Source: Haloferax elongans ATCC BAA-1513 (GTDB lineage: Archaea; Halobacteriota; Halobacteria; Halobacteriales; Haloferacaceae). Taken from it: a DNA stretch of 64,000 nt. Of the stretch, positions 7,994-14,892 are shown piece after piece (position 1 is the first letter of the stretch; each line of letters opens with the position of its first letter). Position numbers and translations under genes: made by a program. The DNA is taken from contig NZ_AOLK01000021.1 of NCBI RefSeq assembly GCF_000336755.1, positions 126,253 through 190,252 on the forward strand, written 5' to 3'. The notes under the pieces are model-generated. The model was not told the DNA's origin. It saw nothing but the letters and a program-made list of their open reading frames with translations, and searched no databases.

Positions 7994-8725
7994 ATGCGAG
8001 CGACCGAGCACCCAACGTTCGAATCAGAGGCCAGCAAGCGGATTTACGAGTACGTCGAGCGCCACGGGACCGCAAAACGAAACGTGCTCCTCGATATCGC
8101 ACCTGTCTCGTCCGACGAGTTCGGGGCCGAACTCGACCGCCTAAAAACGCGTGGCTATCTGGAGGAAGACGGCGGGACGCTCCAGTTAGCGCTCGACGTG
8201 GGTGCAATCGAAGAACACCAGACCGACGTGGGAGTGGTCACTATCCGACCGGGTCGCCAGCAGGATTTCGAGGGGCTCATCGATGCGATTCGGGACGTCA
8301 CCTCGGAGAAGACCTACGTCATCGCCGAAGGTATCGCCGAGCAACTGCTCTACGAGGAGGCTGTCACGCGCCACAACCAAGTGGCTTCTCGGGTGTTCTT
8401 CGTCGCAACCGTCGACGGCGAGGTCGTCGGGTGGACGCATCTCGACCTCCCGCAGGTCGAAAAAGTTCGAGAGACCGCCCAGCAGACCGTCGGCGTCAAA
8501 GAGGACTTCCGTGGCTCGGGTATCGGGAGCCTGCTCCTCCAACGCGGCCTCGATTGGGCGGAAGCAAACGGCTTCCGCAAAGTCTACAACAGCATTCCAA
8601 TGACGAACGACCGCGCCATGGAGTTCCTCGGCGACCACGGGTGGGACACCGAGGCGATTCGCAGAGAACACTACACCATCGACGGCGAGTTCGTCGACGA
8701 AGTGATGATGGCGTATCGGTTTTGA
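7994..8725 (+). CDS. HTH-GNAT fusion acetyltransferase, paralogue 1
   Basis: This 243-residue protein has an N-terminal winged-helix-like segment (about 8-65, with YEYVERHGTAKRNVLLDIA and a LKTRGYLEEDGG turn). A GNAT domain follows from about 75. Acetyl-CoA loop motif A is visible as VKEDFRGSGIGSLLLQRGLDWA, followed by FRKVYNSIPMTNDRAMEFLGDHGW. It is a clear paralogue of the gene at 62537-63271, with the same architecture and closing VDEVMMA motif. The Met at 7994 is chosen because homology between the two starts near there. A DNA- or nucleoprotein-directed acetyltransferase is possible but unproven. Confidence 0.82.
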   Translation: MRATEHPTFESEASKRIYEYVERHGTAKRNVLLDIAPVSSDEFGAELDRLKTRGYLEEDGGTLQLALDVGAIEEHQTDVGVVTIRPGRQQDFEGLIDAIRDVTSEKTYVIAEGIAEQLLYEEAVTRHNQVASRVFFVATVDGEVVGWTHLDLPQVEKVRETAQQTVGVKEDFRGSGIGSLLLQRGLDWAEANGFRKVYNSIPMTNDRAMEFLGDHGWDTEAIRREHYTIDGEFVDEVMMAYRF

Positions 8726-8756
8726 GCAGGTTCTCTTCGGTCGTACTTTCGCAGAC

Positions 8757-8779
8757 TGCGGTGGGACTGGGATTTGAAC
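8757..8779 (-). repeat. Duplicated 3' end of tRNA-Ser (direct repeat)
   Basis: These 23 bp are identical to 8886-8908, which covers the last 21 nt of the tRNA-Ser gene plus 2 flanking bases. Both copies have the same orientation, 129 bp apart. Such partial tRNA copies are usually left by tyrosine-recombinase integration at a tRNA 3' end (attL/attR). Nothing element-like remains between them, so this would be a scar or a small rearrangement. Confidence 0.7.
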
Positions 8780-8868
8780 TCACTCGCAAATCAGAGATTT
8801 GCTCGCTTCTCAAATCCCAGCCGTCTCCGATTTCCACTCACAGAGCCGCGCAGCTGTAACTGCGCGGC
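8767..8868. other. Hairpin-rich spacer between the tRNA-Ser 3' end and its copy
   Basis: Three perfect inverted repeats are packed here. An 11-bp pair (8767-8777 with 8810-8820) encloses a 7-bp pair (GCAAATC 8786-8792, GATTTGC 8796-8802). A separate 9-bp hairpin follows (GCCGCGCAG 8845-8853, CTGCGCGGC 8860-8868). The first arm lies within the duplicated tRNA 3' end. On the minus strand the 9-bp hairpin lies 20 nt past the mature tRNA end and may serve as terminator or processing signal. Confidence 0.5.
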
Positions 8869-8887
8869 GGTTGGTTCGTGGAAAATG

Positions 8888-8971
8888 CGGTGGGACTGGG
8901 ATTTGAACCCAGGATTCCGTGTGGAAACCTGCTTTCAAGGCAGGCGCGTTAGGCCACTCCGCCATCCCACC
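8888..8971 (-). tRNA. tRNA-Ser(UGA)
   Basis: Read on the minus strand, GGTGGGA pairs with TCCCACC as a 7-bp acceptor stem with discriminator G. The anticodon arm CTGCCTTGAAAGCAGG presents TGA, and the long variable arm expected of a class II serine tRNA is present. The T-arm reads GGGTTCAAATCCC. The 84-nt length fits. No CCA is encoded. The 3' end is duplicated at 8757-8779. Confidence 0.95.
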
Positions 8972-9018
8972 TTCACCCGCTACTTTCAGACGGGGTACCT
9001 AAGATGTGTCGCTCTCGG

Positions 9019-9774
9019 TCAGTCGACGACGAGTTCGAGCACGCCGTCTGTCTCCTCGACGCGAAGCCCACGGTCGAAGACGAACGTCGTCGTGTGTTCG
9101 GGGACGACACGCTCCGAGGCGACGCGTGAGCGGAGCATCGGAACCAACGTCGCGAGGTCCGCACCGGTTTCGACGACCGGAAGCATCGGGATGTAGTCGA
9201 GACCCAAGTCCGCCTCGTCGGCGCGCTCGGCGAGGGTCTGGACTTCCGGGGTGTCGTAGGCGTCGGTGAAGTCGATAGGCTCACGGAAGCCCGCGAAGTG
9301 AACCCGGCCTTCGGTCGATGGACCGAGGACGACTGGCGTGCTGCGGAGTTTCATCGCTGCGCTGTCGATGTGGGTGCGGCCGAGTTGCGGGACGACGGGG
9401 CGAACCACGGCCGCAGAGTGGACCGCCTCCTCTTCGAGCAGGTGGGTGACGGTGTTGCCAGCGCGGGCCGCGAACGTCGAACCGACCTGTGGTTCGAATC
9501 GGACGTCTTCGGTTCCGCCGAGGGCGTCGGCAACGAGGGCACGAATCTCGGCCTCCGCGCTGGTGTCGCCGACGAACTCTTCGGGAAGTTCGTCGTCTGG
9601 ACGGTAGTTCACGAGAAGGTCGCCACCAGAGCGCTCGACAGCGATGCAGATGTCTTTGAGCATCGCGGCGTACAGGTCCGCGGCCGCCGCTTCTGAGAGC
9701 GGACTCGTCGCTGCGAGGTCAGACAGCACCAATCCCGGCCGCGGTGGCTCCGCGAGTACGGCGATGACGGTCAT
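9019..9774 (-). CDS. DUF2064-like predicted nucleotidyl/glycosyl-transferase-fold protein
   Basis: A 251-residue protein beginning MTVIAVLAEPPRPG, which resembles the start of DUF2064/CofC-like GT-A-fold proteins (variants of AKAPxxGxxKTRL). AAADLYAAMLKDI matches the next family block, and VVLGPSTEGRVHFAGF aligns with the usual LGPAxDGGYYLIG block. The usual basic nucleotide-binding residues at the N-terminus are replaced, so catalytic competence is uncertain. The Met at 9774 is favoured because the conserved fold begins there. It lies 52 bp downstream of the UDG-like gene on the same strand and may be cotranscribed with it. Family assignment is moderate; substrate unknown. Confidence 0.6.
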   Translation of the reverse strand: MTVIAVLAEPPRPGLVLSDLAATSPLSEAAAADLYAAMLKDICIAVERSGGDLLVNYRPDDELPEEFVGDTSAEAEIRALVADALGGTEDVRFEPQVGSTFAARAGNTVTHLLEEEAVHSAAVVRPVVPQLGRTHIDSAAMKLRSTPVVLGPSTEGRVHFAGFREPIDFTDAYDTPEVQTLAERADEADLGLDYIPMLPVVETGADLATLVPMLRSRVASERVVPEHTTTFVFDRGLRVEETDGVLELVVD

Positions 9775-9826
9775 GTACGTCTCTCTGCCCGGCGAACCCT
9801 TCAACCCGCCGCTTGTGGTTGCCGAG

Positions 9827-10462
9827 TCAGCGACTCCGACGCCCCTTCGTCTGCCGGTAGTCGCGGTCGAACACTTCCTCGATGACGTGCGTGACGAACG
9901 CTTCGGTGTCCGCGTCGGTTTGCCGTGTCGGGGCTTTCATCGGGACGAGTTCGAAGCCGCGGCCGCGAATCGTGGTGGCGTGTTCCGCGTCGATATCGAA
10001 ACTGTCCCGCGAGCGAGTCGTGTAATCGAACGCGAGCGCCTCCAGTGCGGCCTGTCCTACGGGGACGATGATGTGCGGGTTTATCATCCGAATCTCGGCG
10101 TTCAAAAACGGCTCACAGGTCGTGATTTCGTTCTCAGTCGGCCCGCGCTCGGGGTGCCGACACCGGGTCAAATAGGTGAGATAGACGTTCTGAAGGTCCG
10201 GTTCCTCCGCGTCGGGGTCTGACCGGGAGAACCCCAGCTCACCGAGAATACGCTGGACTCGCTTCCCCGCGTCGTCGCCGGTGAAGGGGACGCCGGTTCG
10301 TTCCGCCCCCGCACTCGGCGACTCGCCGACGAACAGAAATTCCGCGCCTACGTCGCCGTAGCCGTGGACGACCTGCTCGCGCACCTCACAGAGCGCATCG
10401 CAGTTGGTGCACTCGGCGTCCATCGAGAAGGGGTTCCGGAACTGGCGTTGATTGGCGTCCAC
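9827..10462 (-). CDS. Uracil-DNA glycosylase superfamily protein (family 4-like), atypical
   Basis: A 211-residue protein starting at GTG. The family-4 UDG pattern includes N-terminal cysteines CTNCDALC (C18, C21, C25) and motif A GESPSAGAERTGVPFTG. A second pair in TRCRHPERGPTENEITTCEPFL completes an apparent iron-sulfur site, and NPHIIVPVGQAALEAL follows. At the place where family 4/5 enzymes carry the catalytic HPSP or HPAA motif, the sequence reads VPMKAPTRQTDADTEAF and has no histidine. DNA repair is the family role (uracil removal from deaminated DNA), but this copy may be altered in activity. The GTG is preferred because the NPFSMD segment before the first Cys pair looks family-like; an ATG at 10423 is the alternative. 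Confidence 0.78.
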   Translation of the reverse strand: MDANQRQFRNPFSMDAECTNCDALCEVREQVVHGYGDVGAEFLFVGESPSAGAERTGVPFTGDDAGKRVQRILGELGFSRSDPDAEEPDLQNVYLTYLTRCRHPERGPTENEITTCEPFLNAEIRMINPHIIVPVGQAALEALAFDYTTRSRDSFDIDAEHATTIRGRGFELVPMKAPTRQTDADTEAFVTHVIEEVFDRDYRQTKGRRSR

Positions 10463-10745
10463 ACGCGTGCTTGCGCCTCCGGGACCAAAACCGGCGCGGT
10501 CGAGTCAGAACGTGTTCGGCGCTGTGTTACTCTCTCAGATACGGTCTCTAACGCGCCGACAGAGCGTCATACAGTACGAGCCACAGGTGCAGAGTGAAAG
10601 TAAAAATACACGACACGACACCTTGCGTCCTTGGTGGTGGCGTATTCGTACGATTCTGGCACCTACTGCAAGTGAAACTAAAGGACGAACAACGCGGGGT
10701 ATGGCGTCGCGAACCAGACTGCGATGGGGTCGGCTGCGACCGCGA

Positions 10746-11045
10746 TTAGCGGTCGAGTCCGCCCTGCGCCTTGATGTCCATGATGTGGCGGACGTTGAGG
10801 TAGATTTCTTCGGGCGACGTATCGCCTTCGGGGTCGTAGAGGTCGCTCACGCGGTAGAGGATGGCTGAAACTTGCCTGCTCTCGGAGGACTCGCCGTAGA
10901 TGTCCTCGGCGATTTCGCGGATGAACTCGACCTTTTCGGGGTCGTTCGGGAACTCGGCGTCCGAGTCAGGGGCCATCTCCCAGTCCACGTCGTCAGTGGA
11001 CGTCTCGCCCTTGGACCGGTCGTCTGCGGGTGTCTCGTCGCTCAT
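10746..11045 (-). CDS. Small conserved haloarchaeal protein translationally coupled to mrp
   Basis: This 99-residue acidic protein has a low-complexity first third (TPADDRSKGETSTDDVDWEM). A conserved helical core follows: EKVEFIREIAEDIYGE, VSAILYRVSDLYDPE and EIYLNVRHIMDIKAQGGLDR. No cysteine or membrane segment is present. Its ATG overlaps the mrp stop by 4 nt, so the two are probably made together, and a role connected with Mrp is possible by association only. I do not recognise the family. Confidence 0.75.
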   Translation of the reverse strand: MSDETPADDRSKGETSTDDVDWEMAPDSDAEFPNDPEKVEFIREIAEDIYGESSESRQVSAILYRVSDLYDPEGDTSPEEIYLNVRHIMDIKAQGGLDR

Positions 11046-12082
11046 TGCTTGCTAATCGGACGGCGCTGTACGACACCGACCATGTCGGCGACGTTCTCGG
11101 TCATCACGCGGAAGGCGTCCGCGGTTTCGTTCCCGTCTTCGAGGACGATTGGTCGGCCGCCGTCGCCACCCTCACGAACCGCTGGGTCGAGGGGGAGCGC
11201 GCCGAGGAACGGCAGGTCGTTCGAGGCGGCGAAGTCGCGGCCGCCGCCCGCGCCGAAGATATCGTGGTTATTGCCACAGTCCGGGCAGCGGAACGTGCTC
11301 ATGTTCTCGACGATGCCGAGGACGTTCGTGTCGTGCTTGCCGAACATCCGCAGTCCTTTGTTCGCGTCGTCGAGCGCGACGTCCTGCGGGGTCGTAACGA
11401 CGACTGCACCGGTGAGTGGGAGCGTCTGGAGAATCGTCAGTTGCGTGTCGCCCGTTCCCGGCGGGAGGTCGAGAACGAGGTAGTCGAGGCTTCCCCACTC
11501 CACGTCTTCGACGAGTTGCGTGAGGAGTTGGTGGACCATTGGCCCGCGCCAGATAACGGGGTCGTCCTCGCCGACGAGGAACGCCATCGACATGAGCTTC
11601 ATCCCGTAGCGTTCCGGCGGGACGATAGTCTGGTCTTGTGTCGCCTGCGGTGCTTCCTCGGCGGCGACCATCCGCGGGACGTTCGGTCCGTAGATGTCGG
11701 CGTCGAACAGACCGACACGCGCACCGAGTTTCGACAGCCCGGCCGCGAGGTTGACCGCGACGGTCGATTTGCCGACGCCACCCTTTCCGGACGCGACGGC
11801 GATGATGTTCTTGACTCCCGGGAGGACTTCCTCGTCGGGGTCGCGGTCGGTCGGAATCTTGGCAGTGAGGTCGGCCTCCAGCCCTTCGTCCGAAAGCACT
11901 TCGCGGATGCGACGACCGATTGTCGTCTCCGACGGGGAGTACGGTGCCCCGAGCGCGAGCGAGATGCGGGCGGTGTCGCCATCGACTTCGACGGCGTTCA
12001 CCAGTCCGAGCGAGACGATGTCGTCTCCGAGTTCGGGGTCCTCGACCGCACGCAGGAGGTCGCGTACGTCGGCTTCGTCCAT
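11042..12082 (-). CDS. mrp: Mrp/ApbC family iron-sulfur cluster carrier ATPase
   Basis: This 346-residue protein has an N-terminal MIP18/DUF59 domain (about 1-85) and a ParA/MinD-type ATPase domain. The deviant Walker A GKGGVGKST is at residues 99-107, with FDADIYGPNVPRM switch I and LDLPPGTGD following. A CPDC pair (C266, C269) near the C-terminal third is the conserved cluster-bridging motif of Mrp/NBP35 dimers. The family binds and transfers 4Fe-4S clusters to apoproteins in the cytosol. The iron-sulfur proteins nearby (UDG-like, MoaA) are possible clients but no specific link is shown. It overlaps the 99-residue protein gene downstream by 4 nt. Confidence 0.92.
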   Translation of the reverse strand: MDEADVRDLLRAVEDPELGDDIVSLGLVNAVEVDGDTARISLALGAPYSPSETTIGRRIREVLSDEGLEADLTAKIPTDRDPDEEVLPGVKNIIAVASGKGGVGKSTVAVNLAAGLSKLGARVGLFDADIYGPNVPRMVAAEEAPQATQDQTIVPPERYGMKLMSMAFLVGEDDPVIWRGPMVHQLLTQLVEDVEWGSLDYLVLDLPPGTGDTQLTILQTLPLTGAVVVTTPQDVALDDANKGLRMFGKHDTNVLGIVENMSTFRCPDCGNNHDIFGAGGGRDFAASNDLPFLGALPLDPAVREGGDGGRPIVLEDGNETADAFRVMTENVADMVGVVQRRPISKQ

Positions 12083-12191
12083 GCCCGTTCATCCGGCGGT
12101 GTGGCCGATAAGGGTTTTGTAAGCCGGTGTCGGGGAGTGCCTGTGATATCCTGCTGCTGTCACTGCTGCCGAGGGGAAAGAATTTGAGGAA

Positions 12192-12209
12192 GTGTTGTTA
12201 TATCAACAC
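12192..12209 (+). promoter_or_regulatory. Inverted repeat overlapping the start region of the propeller lipoprotein gene
   Basis: GTGTTG (12192-12197) and CAACAC (12204-12209) form a perfect 6-bp inverted repeat with a TTATAT centre, ending 2 nt before the ATG. The AT-rich AGAATTT at about 12180-12186 lies at the right distance to be the TATA box of a leaderless mRNA. The repeat would then cover the transcription start, as an operator does. Inference from spacing. Confidence 0.35.
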
Positions 12210-12211
12210 GA

Positions 12212-13567
12212 ATGCCCTCCTCGAACGCTGACGGTTCTGTCCCCGATAGTTCTCGGCGGAAATTCCTCGCCACGGTTGGTGCAGCCTCGCTCGTCAGGAT
12301 AGCCGGCTGTTCGGAAACGAATCGGTTCGCGACAATCACTGGGTCGTGGCCGACCCGCGGTTACGATGCCGCCCGCACAGGTGCACCCGAAGACGTGTCT
12401 GGACCGAAGCCACCACTCAACCGCCGGTGGAAAGCGGATTTTCCCGGCGACTGGAACAAGACGTCTCCGGTCGTCGTTGGCGACACGGTGTATCTCGGCT
12501 CGATAGTCGGGGGACTAAGCGGCGAGGTAGCTGAGACGTTTCTCAGCGCCTACGACGCCAGTACCGGCGAGAAGCACTGGTCCCGGTCGATAGAGCGCTA
12601 CACGCCCGAACAAAACCGTCGGTACGGTGATTCGCTCACGGCGACGGAGGATGCGCTCTATCTCCAAACGTTCCGCGGCCTCCGGGCACTCGATTTCGAC
12701 GGACGCGAACAGTGGGTCTTCGAGAACACTGGCCCTGACTTCGGAGACACCTGCCACCCCATAGTCGTCGATGGTGTGGCGTACACCGGTGCCTACGGGT
12801 CTACTACCGGCGGCGACGAGGGAGAATCCGCTGGCTTGGAAGGAGTCTTTGCAGTCGATACCGAGGACGGAAGCTTGGTGTGGCGGTTTACACCGGAGAA
12901 GTACGTGTCCGACAGGACGTTTAGCCCGACAGCAGCAGATGGGACGGTCTTCGTCTCGTTTTGGCAGAGTGCAGTCGTCGCTCTCGATGCCACTGACGGG
13001 TCGGTACTGTGGAAACGGGAGATACCTGCAGACACGCCGGTGACGGTGCGTAATGGGGTCGCCTTTGTCGCCACCGATGCTGAATCGGACGACTATCGAC
13101 TGTACGCTCTCGACGCCACGACGGGCGAAACGGTATGGAACCGGTCGGTAGGCGGTGCGTGGCCCGGCCGTGGGATATCTCACGACGGTGACGCACTCTA
13201 TCTCTCCAGTGACCGGTATCTACTCTCTCTCGATGCTGAGACCGGCGACGAGCGGTGGCGCGCGTTCAGAGATGCAAGTGATGGGGCGTCGAAAATCGAC
13301 TGGATTGACGACGAACACGGCTTGATTGCCGGGTGGGGTATTCCTGTTGTGGTCGGCGATATCGTCTACACCAGTGACGGAGAGTACGGGACGCTCGTCG
13401 CACTCGACAGAGAGACGGGAACACTGCTTGATGCAGCACCCAAACGTCGGTTGGGGGCGAGTGAGTCCAGATGCTCGCCTGCAGTCGCTGATGGAGTCGT
13501 TTACTATACGACTCCCCACTGGCTGTACGCGGTGGACGCGAACACCGTGGAGTTCTGGCGAAGGTAA
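12212..13567 (+). CDS. Tat-exported PQQ-like beta-propeller lipoprotein
   Basis: A 451-residue surface protein. SRRKFLATVG gives the Tat motif and IAGC a lipobox, so it is probably anchored outside the membrane by a lipid on Cys. The body carries repeated propeller blades of the PQQ/quinoprotein type, recognised by recurring DxxTGxxxW-like ends (DASTGEKHWSR, DATDGSVLWKR, DATTGETVWNR, DAETGDERWRA). The family in haloarchaea is large and mostly uncharacterised; BamB-like scaffolding or sugar/redox roles are possible. No dehydrogenase partner gene lies nearby. It is monocistronic and divergent from mrp. Confidence 0.85.
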   Translation: MPSSNADGSVPDSSRRKFLATVGAASLVRIAGCSETNRFATITGSWPTRGYDAARTGAPEDVSGPKPPLNRRWKADFPGDWNKTSPVVVGDTVYLGSIVGGLSGEVAETFLSAYDASTGEKHWSRSIERYTPEQNRRYGDSLTATEDALYLQTFRGLRALDFDGREQWVFENTGPDFGDTCHPIVVDGVAYTGAYGSTTGGDEGESAGLEGVFAVDTEDGSLVWRFTPEKYVSDRTFSPTAADGTVFVSFWQSAVVALDATDGSVLWKREIPADTPVTVRNGVAFVATDAESDDYRLYALDATTGETVWNRSVGGAWPGRGISHDGDALYLSSDRYLLSLDAETGDERWRAFRDASDGASKIDWIDDEHGLIAGWGIPVVVGDIVYTSDGEYGTLVALDRETGTLLDAAPKRRLGASESRCSPAVADGVVYYTTPHWLYAVDANTVEFWRR

Positions 13568-13636
13568 CTACAAGCGATTACATCCGGCGCACTACCGACA
13601 GCGAATTTATCAACGTACACTCCCAGTGTTCGACAC

Positions 13637-14599
13637 ATGGTCTTGGCAGACGACTTCGGGAGAGAGGTAACCGGTGTCCGTGTCTCGCTGACAGACCGGT
13701 GTAACTTCGACTGCGTCTACTGCCACAACGAGGGGTTAGGCGACACGCGCGGGCCGATGGACCCCTCCGACTCGGAGATGAGCGCCGACGACGTGGTTCG
13801 GTTTCTCGAAGTCGTCGAGGAATACGGCGTCGAGAAGGTGAAGTTCACCGGCGGCGAGCCGATGCTCCGCGCCGACCTCGAAGAGATACTCCGCCGGACG
13901 CCCGATTCCATGGAGACGTCGCTGACGACCAACGGGACGTTCCTCTCCGGTCGCGCCGAAGACCTCGTCGACGCCGGTCTCTCTCGGGTGAACGTCTCGC
14001 AGGACGCCCTCGACCCCGAGGCGTTCGCCGAGATTACGAAATCCGGCGCGTACGACAAGGTGATGGACGGCGTAAAATCGGCTGTCGACGCCGGTCTCAC
14101 GCCCGTCAAACTCAACATGGTCGTGTTCACCCACACCGCCGGATACGTCGAGGAGATGGTCGAGTACGTCGCCGAGAACGAGGGCCTCCAACTCCAACTC
14201 ATCCAGTACATGCCCGAACTCACCGGGCGACCCGAGTGGAACATCGATATCGACCGCGTCCACGGATGGCTCGACGACATCGCCGACGAGACCGAGCGTC
14301 GGGACATGCACCATCGCCGACGCTACCACGTCGGAGAGGGAATGGTCGAAATCGTCGACCCTGTCGAGAACCCCGAGTTCTGCGCGAACTGCCACCGCGT
14401 GCGCGTCACGCACGAAGGATACCTTAAGGGGTGTCTGAACCGGAACGACGACCTGCGCTCGATGGGCGAGATGACCCGCGAGGAGATTCGAAAAACCTTC
14501 GAAGAAGTCGTCGCTAACAGGGTGCCGTACTACGGCGAGTATCTCGTCCGCGACGACGACGGCGACTGGGTCGTCAACGAAGAGTACATCGGTGCCTGA
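13637..14599 (+). CDS. moaA: GTP 3',8-cyclase (molybdenum cofactor biosynthesis protein A)
   Basis: A 320-residue radical SAM enzyme. The N-terminal CX3CX2C binds the SAM cluster (C22, C26, C29), and C249, C252 and C266 bind the second 4Fe-4S cluster at the substrate site. [15 protein letters not shown] and [13 protein letters not shown] are family blocks. The enzyme converts GTP to 3',8-cyclo-GTP, the first step of molybdopterin synthesis. The usual C-terminal Gly-Gly tail is replaced by Gly-Ala in EYIGA. No other moa gene lies in the window. The start is the ATG at 13637, before the conserved [18 protein letters not shown] opening. Confidence 0.93.
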   Translation: MVLADDFGREVTGVRVSLTDRCNFDCVYCHNEGLGDTRGPMDPSDSEMSADDVVRFLEVVEEYGVEKVKFTGGEPMLRADLEEILRRTPDSMETSLTTNGTFLSGRAEDLVDAGLSRVNVSQDALDPEAFAEITKSGAYDKVMDGVKSAVDAGLTPVKLNMVVFTHTAGYVEEMVEYVAENEGLQLQLIQYMPELTGRPEWNIDIDRVHGWLDDIADETERRDMHHRRRYHVGEGMVEIVDPVENPEFCANCHRVRVTHEGYLKGCLNRNDDLRSMGEMTREEIRKTFEEVVANRVPYYGEYLVRDDDGDWVVNEEYIGA

Positions 14600-14892
14600 C
14601 CGGCGCGCGTTTGCCGAACTCCTGTTACTTCGCTTTCTCAACGTTGCTATCGGCAGTCTGTGTGTACATGTATCGTCGTTATCTCGAAGGAATAAATCCT
14701 GAATAGATTTTTTGAAGTTTCGTTCAATTTATATGACCTCAGTCCACAGTAGCTGGTGTTGATTGTACGTTCAGTCAACTGGGTCGATGACTCAGTTCGA
14801 GCGTGTATCAACGCACCCCGAATCCCCCCTCAACCACCACACATACCCGTTGAACGCTACGAACCTCCCCACACCTCTCAGTCCCACACCCC
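14600..14892 (+). other. AT-rich intergenic region with terminator and possible promoter
   Basis: This 293-bp gap separates moaA from the export cassette. A T6 tract at about 14707-14712 may end moaA transcription. CAATTTATATGACC at about 14726-14739 is the only good TATA box and would leave a leader of roughly 135 nt. Within that leader AGTCA and TGACT arms (about 14774-14793) form a weak 20-bp palindrome, a possible but unsupported TetR operator. No coding potential was seen. Confidence 0.4.

Noticed and set aside
14774-14793. AGTCA-N10-TGACT as the operator of the exporter's TetR regulator
   Set aside because: Only 5-bp arms, bases outside the arms do not pair, and no second copy lies before the tetR gene. 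Too weak to call.
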